From Paenarthrobacter nitroguajacolicus (GTDB lineage Bacteria > Actinomycetota > Actinomycetes > Actinomycetales > Micrococcaceae), in assembly GCF_007786235.1 (NCBI RefSeq), contig NZ_VNFK01000001.1, forward strand, positions 124,001 through 188,000: a stretch of DNA of 64,000 nucleotides, given 5' to 3'. Under the pieces are notes generated by a model. That model did no database searches and had not been told where the DNA came from. It worked only from the letters and a program-made list of their open reading frames with translations. Shown in pieces: positions 63,989-64,000 of the stretch. The position numbers were made by a program, and so were the translations under genes. How positions within the stretch are numbered: position 1 is the stretch's first letter; every line of letters starts with the position of its first letter.

Positions 63989-64000
63989 TTACCCGAGTAG

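Overview
The window looks like chromosomal DNA of a high-G+C actinobacterium, most likely Micrococcaceae (Arthrobacter or Paenarthrobacter type). The grounds are the strong G/C bias at third codon positions, many GTG and TTG starts, ATGA/GTGA overlaps inside operons, several apparently leaderless promoters, a monomeric NADP-isocitrate dehydrogenase, an actinobacterial succinate dehydrogenase set, and the overall look of the proteins. The genus is an inference. There is no tRNA, rRNA, CRISPR array, transposase or integrase.

Layout. 1-5711 (minus): a nucleoside-type BMP lipoprotein ABC importer and cytidine deaminase, i.e. nucleoside uptake and salvage. 5935-7891 (minus): an ohrR-ohr-oxidoreductase peroxide operon with a clear OhrR operator. 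7980-10429: an M20 amidohydrolase and mannose-1-phosphate guanylyltransferase. 10683-14225: sdhCDAB. 14341-19806: an alpha/beta hydrolase, an orphan sugar-binding lipoprotein and two glycosidase-like genes with a LacI-type operator. 19828-24252: a small membrane protein, a YihY/BrkB protein, a 2H phosphoesterase, trpS, exonuclease III and a membrane protein. 24393-26999: an ABC-2 exporter. 27226-30640: one-carbon metabolism (folD, glyA, purU), with a probable ZTP riboswitch ahead of glyA. 30662-31849: a methyltransferase and a gamma-carbonic anhydrase.

31926-42161 is an amine/amino-acid block: flavin amine oxidase and APC permease, divergent from alanine racemase and a PucR-type regulator, with a nitrilase-family hydrolase beyond. 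Between the regulator and the nitrilase sits an AT-richer cassette (about 38081-41367). It holds an ABC-2 ATPase, a large permease, a small two-helix protein and an M50-like HExxH membrane protease, preceded by a hairpin and a short Trp-rich ORF. This is the best candidate in the window for an undescribed peptide-export or immunity system.

42421-47866: a ROK regulator and a multiple-monosaccharide ABC importer sharing a 23-base operator. 48095-53207: two MacB/FtsX-type transport gene sets that converge and overlap. 53466-55001: a Gfo/Idh/MocA oxidoreductase and a DoxX protein. 55076-61656: a phosphonate catabolic locus with a PhnX-like HAD hydrolase, GntR regulator, two FAD amine oxidases and a PhnDCE importer, but no PhnW transaminase in view; matching palindromic operators flank the divergent promoters. 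61724-63943: monomeric NADP-isocitrate dehydrogenase.

Intergenic DNA carries many long perfect or near-perfect palindromes. Two pairs are clearly homologous to each other (63 bp at 24328 and 61657; 51 bp at 31860 and 42314), which points to dispersed palindromic repeat families as well as ordinary terminators.
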